A stretch of DNA of 8,371 nucleotides from JAAGZL01 sp964628835 (GTDB lineage: Bacteria; Pseudomonadota; Gammaproteobacteria; Chromatiales; Chromatiaceae), in contig CAZVME010000106.1 in the NCBI GenBank assembly GCA_964628835.1, positions 1 through 8,371 of the forward strand. The letters run 5' to 3'. Within the stretch, counting starts at the first letter, position 1. Every line of letters begins with the position of its first letter. The translations under genes were made by a program, and so were the position numbers. A model generated the notes under the pieces. That model made no database searches, had not been told where the DNA came from, and saw only the letters and a program-made list of their open reading frames with translations. Positions 6,124 through 8,371 of the stretch are shown here, piece after piece.

Positions 6124-6468
6124 TTAATCCAACTCAACCTGATAGGTGTATCCACCAAAAACATTGCCGGCAGTATCAAAAGCTTGGACCCTGATGCCTC
6201 CTAAAGACTCTATGTATCTGTGCGACAAAACAACCGGAAGCGGGGCGGAATAACTGCTCGTATCTCGGCCACCCCAATAGACAGTGATACTTTTTACTTC
6301 TTCTGGAAACACAGCAACGAACAGAATGTCACCGCCGCTCATCTGGTGTGCAAAGATTGGTTCGTCTTTCGGCCAGCCATCACAACCCGACAACCGAAAA
6401 CATTGAGCCCAAGCCAAAGTTGAAACGAGAAGTGTAAATACAATCGTGAAGACCATCATTTTTTTCAT
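6124..6468 (-). CDS. Small exported protein with Ig-like beta-sandwich body
   Basis: I do not recognise a named family. The 114-residue product starts with a clear Sec signal peptide: MKK, a hydrophobic core (residues 5-18) and a likely signal peptidase I site at AWA|Q (21/22). No lipobox is present, because the residues before Cys23 are WAQ. Cys23 and Cys29 are six residues apart and could form a disulfide after export. The mature ~93 residues look beta-rich and end with IRVQAFDTAGNVFGGYTYQV, which resembles the last strands of Ig-like or FN3-like domains. It sits 22 bases after the tail tip gene and its TAA is followed directly by the ATG of an 18-codon ORF. An exported protein inside a tail operon is odd: tail parts assemble in the cytoplasm and need no signal peptide. 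A periplasmic or surface role during infection or lysogeny is an inference only. Confidence 0.75.
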   Translation of the reverse strand: MKKMMVFTIVFTLLVSTLAWAQCFRLSGCDGWPKDEPIFAHQMSGGDILFVAVFPEEVKSITVYWGGRDTSSYSAPLPVVLSHRYIESLGGIRVQAFDTAGNVFGGYTYQVELD

Positions 6469-6475
6469 CGTAATT

Positions 6476-6479
6476 CTCC
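6476..6479 (-). promoter_or_regulatory. Shine-Dalgarno GGAG for the exported Ig-like protein
   Basis: GGAG on the minus strand lies seven bases before the ATG at 6468, inside the 22-base gap after the tail tip gene. It fixes the start of the small signal-peptide protein and gives it its own ribosome entry site. Confidence 0.6.
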
Positions 6480-6490
6480 GTTATGATTAA

Positions 6491-8371
6491 TTACCATGTG
6501 GCGATTGCCGCTCTTTTCCAGGTATTTGCCGCAGTGCAGACATAAATATAATCAGCACCGACCCTGACCTGCCCCGGTGTCCCTGAAGCACTGGCGCTTC
6601 CTGGAATAGCCGCCTCTAGCTGAAGATCACCGTCAATTATGACCCTTTCCTCAAAATAGGCATCTGCCCCTGCAGCATGAAGCGAATAGCCGCTAACGCT
6701 GTAACAATAAACTCCAGCAGCGTTTACCGAATAGCCATAGACGCCATTTCCCTCCCAGCTAGAACCATAGACGCCATTCCCAGATCCTAATGTCACAGAA
6801 CCCTTAATCGCATCAGCCGTACTGGATGAACTGGCAGAAGAGGCCACAATGCCGCTTCCTGTCGAACTACTCGCAACAATGGCCGTGTCTGAATTGGCTG
6901 TTGCTACAATGGCATTATCAGAGCCACTATGGGTGAACCGTGCTGTGGGAATAGCCCACATACTCTTAGCAACAATACAGGTTCGGCGGTTATTGGAAGA
7001 TCCAAGATTCAAGATTGTCCAGTCAGAGCCAGAACCAGTAATGCCAATGGTGGCCAGCTCTTCAACCGTCCCATCACCACGATCACCCCAGAATTCCACC
7101 TCATCGGTTAAATCATTAATGATAACACGCTGATCGGATGAGTCTGTTTCCACTGCGCTTACCGGCAGCGGTGTCACATATGCCGGGCTTGCCTGACTTT
7201 GGGTAGTTGATTGATTGCCATAGGCATCCAGGCTGCCAAACCAGTAATAATAATCCGTGTTTGCTACAACATCGCTATCCCGAAATGTAAGTTTCCCCAT
7301 ATAGACAGCCGAAACCGGAGCCGTATAGAGAGGATCACCGCCGGGAAAAGAATTCGTGGTATTACGCCATATCACTATCGCCACGACAGAAGGGTCACTC
7401 GGCGCCACCACCCTTATGAGGACAACAAGTTGCCCTGGATAAAGAGTTATATCGGCGGTGGCTGGCGGATCAGGGGCTACGGTTTTACCGACAACAGTGT
7501 GGAGAAGTTCTGCTGAGGTTGGGGTGTTGCTGATAATTCGAGTCCCGTCCCGGTCATAGACAACAACACAGAACGCCCGAATATCATACTCAGTGCCGAC
7601 AACAACGTCAGAGAGGAAAACCTCGTTTGGCAGGCCTGCTGTATTGATTGATTGCCACGGGTTGTCATCTGCGTCGGTTGCCCTGTAAGTGATAACCACA
7701 CTTTCAACCGCGTTAAGGAGAAGGCTCTGGGCCGACCAGCTGAACGTCACGACAATGCGGGGCGACAGTGTGCCGTCCGGATCACGGTGCATCACTGATT
7801 CGTCAGACCGCACTCCGGAAATTACGGGTGCGCCAAGTGTATCGGCGGGATCGGCAGGGAGGGAAATCTTTGAGTTAAACGCCGGGATGGCGCCGCTGTC
7901 TGCGGTATGCACTGCCGGTGCCAGGTCAACAACCGTAATCTGGGCGGTCAGATCACCAGCAGGCCTGATATTTTTAACCAGCATGTCAACCGTTTCTGTG
8001 GTTCGCTCCCCAAAGGTGACAAGATCACCAGCCACCATATTGCCAGGCAGCACAACAGGGGTTTCAAGCTCAACAGTATTCTGCTCACCCAAATTGAATA
8101 CCACATTATGATACGATGAGGTCATGTCGGCGAGGCGGATACGGACCCCGTACTCATTGCCTGCCTCAAACTCGCAGACCTCATCAACAGTTAGATGGGT
8201 TACGTGTGTGCCATTATCAATGAGCGTCTTAATCCTGCCGGAAGAAATACGACTCTTCCAGTTCGGCACATCGTGACTGATCTTGACAAGATCGCCACGG
8301 GTACAAACGATATACTCAATATCCGTGTTAAACTTATGAATTTCCGGCCGGAGCTGGGCAGCGGCCATGTG
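6491..8371 (-). CDS. TipJ/lambda J-like phage tail tip protein, C-terminal part (5' end outside window)
   Basis: This is the C-terminal part of a host-specificity tail tip protein, the platform at the end of a siphovirus tail that contacts the host surface. The frame is open to the window edge; the first visible Met (CAT at 8366-8368) is preceded in frame by a His codon, so the true start lies upstream. Residue numbers count from that Met. Residues 12-45 (FNTDIEYIVCTRGDLVKISHDVP, then SGRI) match the conserved segment of TipJ-type proteins where GDLV and HDVP recur. Residues ~176-295 and ~298-400 are two FN3-like beta-sandwiches (YDIRAFCVVVYD and YYYWFGSLDAYGNQS are the F-strand regions). Residues ~484-570 form a short-period Ala/Ser/Gly shaft (AIVAS, GIVAS, NGVYG x2, AGVYCYS). 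The end (GTPGQVRVGADYIYVCTAANTWKRAAIATW region) is a foot common in phage fibres. Usual J-family proteins exceed 1000 residues, so about half is missing. The family is well supported; host range is unknown. Confidence 0.82.
   Translation of the reverse strand, partial: HMAAAQLRPEIHKFNTDIEYIVCTRGDLVKISHDVPNWKSRISSGRIKTLIDNGTHVTHLTVDEVCEFEAGNEYGVRIRLADMTSSYHNVVFNLGEQNTVELETPVVLPGNMVAGDLVTFGERTTETVDMLVKNIRPAGDLTAQITVVDLAPAVHTADSGAIPAFNSKISLPADPADTLGAPVISGVRSDESVMHRDPDGTLSPRIVVTFSWSAQSLLLNAVESVVITYRATDADDNPWQSINTAGLPNEVFLSDVVVGTEYDIRAFCVVVYDRDGTRIISNTPTSAELLHTVVGKTVAPDPPATADITLYPGQLVVLIRVVAPSDPSVVAIVIWRNTTNSFPGGDPLYTAPVSAVYMGKLTFRDSDVVANTDYYYWFGSLDAYGNQSTTQSQASPAYVTPLPVSAVETDSSDQRVIINDLTDEVEFWGDRGDGTVEELATIGITGSGSDWTILNLGSSNNRRTCIVAKSMWAIPTARFTHSGSDNAIVATANSDTAIVASSSTGSGIVASSASSSSTADAIKGSVTLGSGNGVYGSSWEGNGVYGYSVNAAGVYCYSVSGYSLHAAGADAYFEERVIIDGDLQLEAAIPGSASASGTPGQVRVGADYIYVCTAANTWKRAAIATW

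Larger units (their letters stand above)
1..8371 (-). mobile_element. Phage or prophage tail-tip/receptor-binding gene module (partial)
   Basis: All supported genes run on the minus strand with almost no intergenic space. They include a TipJ-like tail tip protein, a LamG-rich fibre candidate, a phage structural protein of the GGAANSDPAASLGG type and an adaptor-like small protein. This order and packing is typical of the late structural end of siphovirus-type genomes. Neither module boundary is in the window, and no integrase, attachment site or lysis gene is visible, so prophage, free phage or tail-like particle cannot be separated. Phage origin is inferred from gene types and context. Confidence 0.72.

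Noticed and set aside
6476..6490. Possible promoter in the 22-base gap after the tail tip gene
   Set aside because: The space is too short for a separate promoter and shows only a ribosome binding site.

Overview
The window is the tail-tip and receptor-binding end of a tailed-phage or prophage structural operon. All convincing genes lie on the minus strand, so transcription runs from base 8371 toward base 1. The strongest anchor is the first gene in transcription order, whose N-terminal end is cut by the window edge: it resembles the C-terminal part of a lambda J/TipJ-type tail tip protein. The rest look like small adaptor, beta-sandwich and repeat proteins that sit beside tail fibres. No capsid, terminase, integrase, lysis or replication gene, tRNA, rRNA or CRISPR array is visible, so prophage versus free phage cannot be settled here. 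The fibronectin type III (FN3) style (NLAGYKVYFGT...GIEYYFTATAYD) recalls Desulfobacterota and related environmental Gram-negatives. That host guess is weak. The run of ten N bases shows this is a scaffolded draft or metagenome assembly.

Layout in transcription order: (1) 8371-6491, TipJ-like tail tip protein with two FN3-like domains, a GVYG-repeat shaft and a fibre-type C-terminal foot. (2) 6468-6124, small protein with a Sec signal peptide and an Ig-like body. (3) 6123-6067, an 18-codon micro-ORF that exactly bridges its neighbours (TAA-ATG upstream, ATGA overlap downstream). (4) 6070-2396, a 1224-residue protein with an uncharacterised N-terminal half and three LamG/concanavalin A-like domains. 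(5) 2399-1524, a 291-residue protein built of nineteen 12-residue DTAW-type repeats. (6) 1511-1008, a phage structural protein of the LxLTGGAANSDPAASLGG type. (7) 1006-671, a small beta-rich protein resembling fibre-tail adaptors. (8) 667-269, a second signal-peptide protein with an FN3 domain, interrupted by the assembly gap. (9) 178-1, the second half of another FN3 domain, running off the window.

The genes are packed very tightly. Neighbouring start and stop codons overlap or lie within a few bases, and two Shine-Dalgarno sites are embedded in the end of the preceding gene. This fits one polycistronic message with translational coupling. The likely common task is host recognition at the tail end: the tip protein is the platform, and the LamG and repeat proteins are candidate fibre or receptor-binding parts. 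The two exported proteins do not fit a cytoplasmically assembled tail, so they may act in the host envelope instead.

Base composition is uneven. Genes 1, 5, 6 and 7 look moderately GC-rich, while most of the large LamG gene (about 2550-5350) is clearly more AT-rich, with two short GC-richer islands at domain linkers. This suggests module exchange. The left end (1-418) is the least reliable part: an exact 33-bp direct repeat flanks a 197-bp stretch plus the N run, so it may be misassembled.
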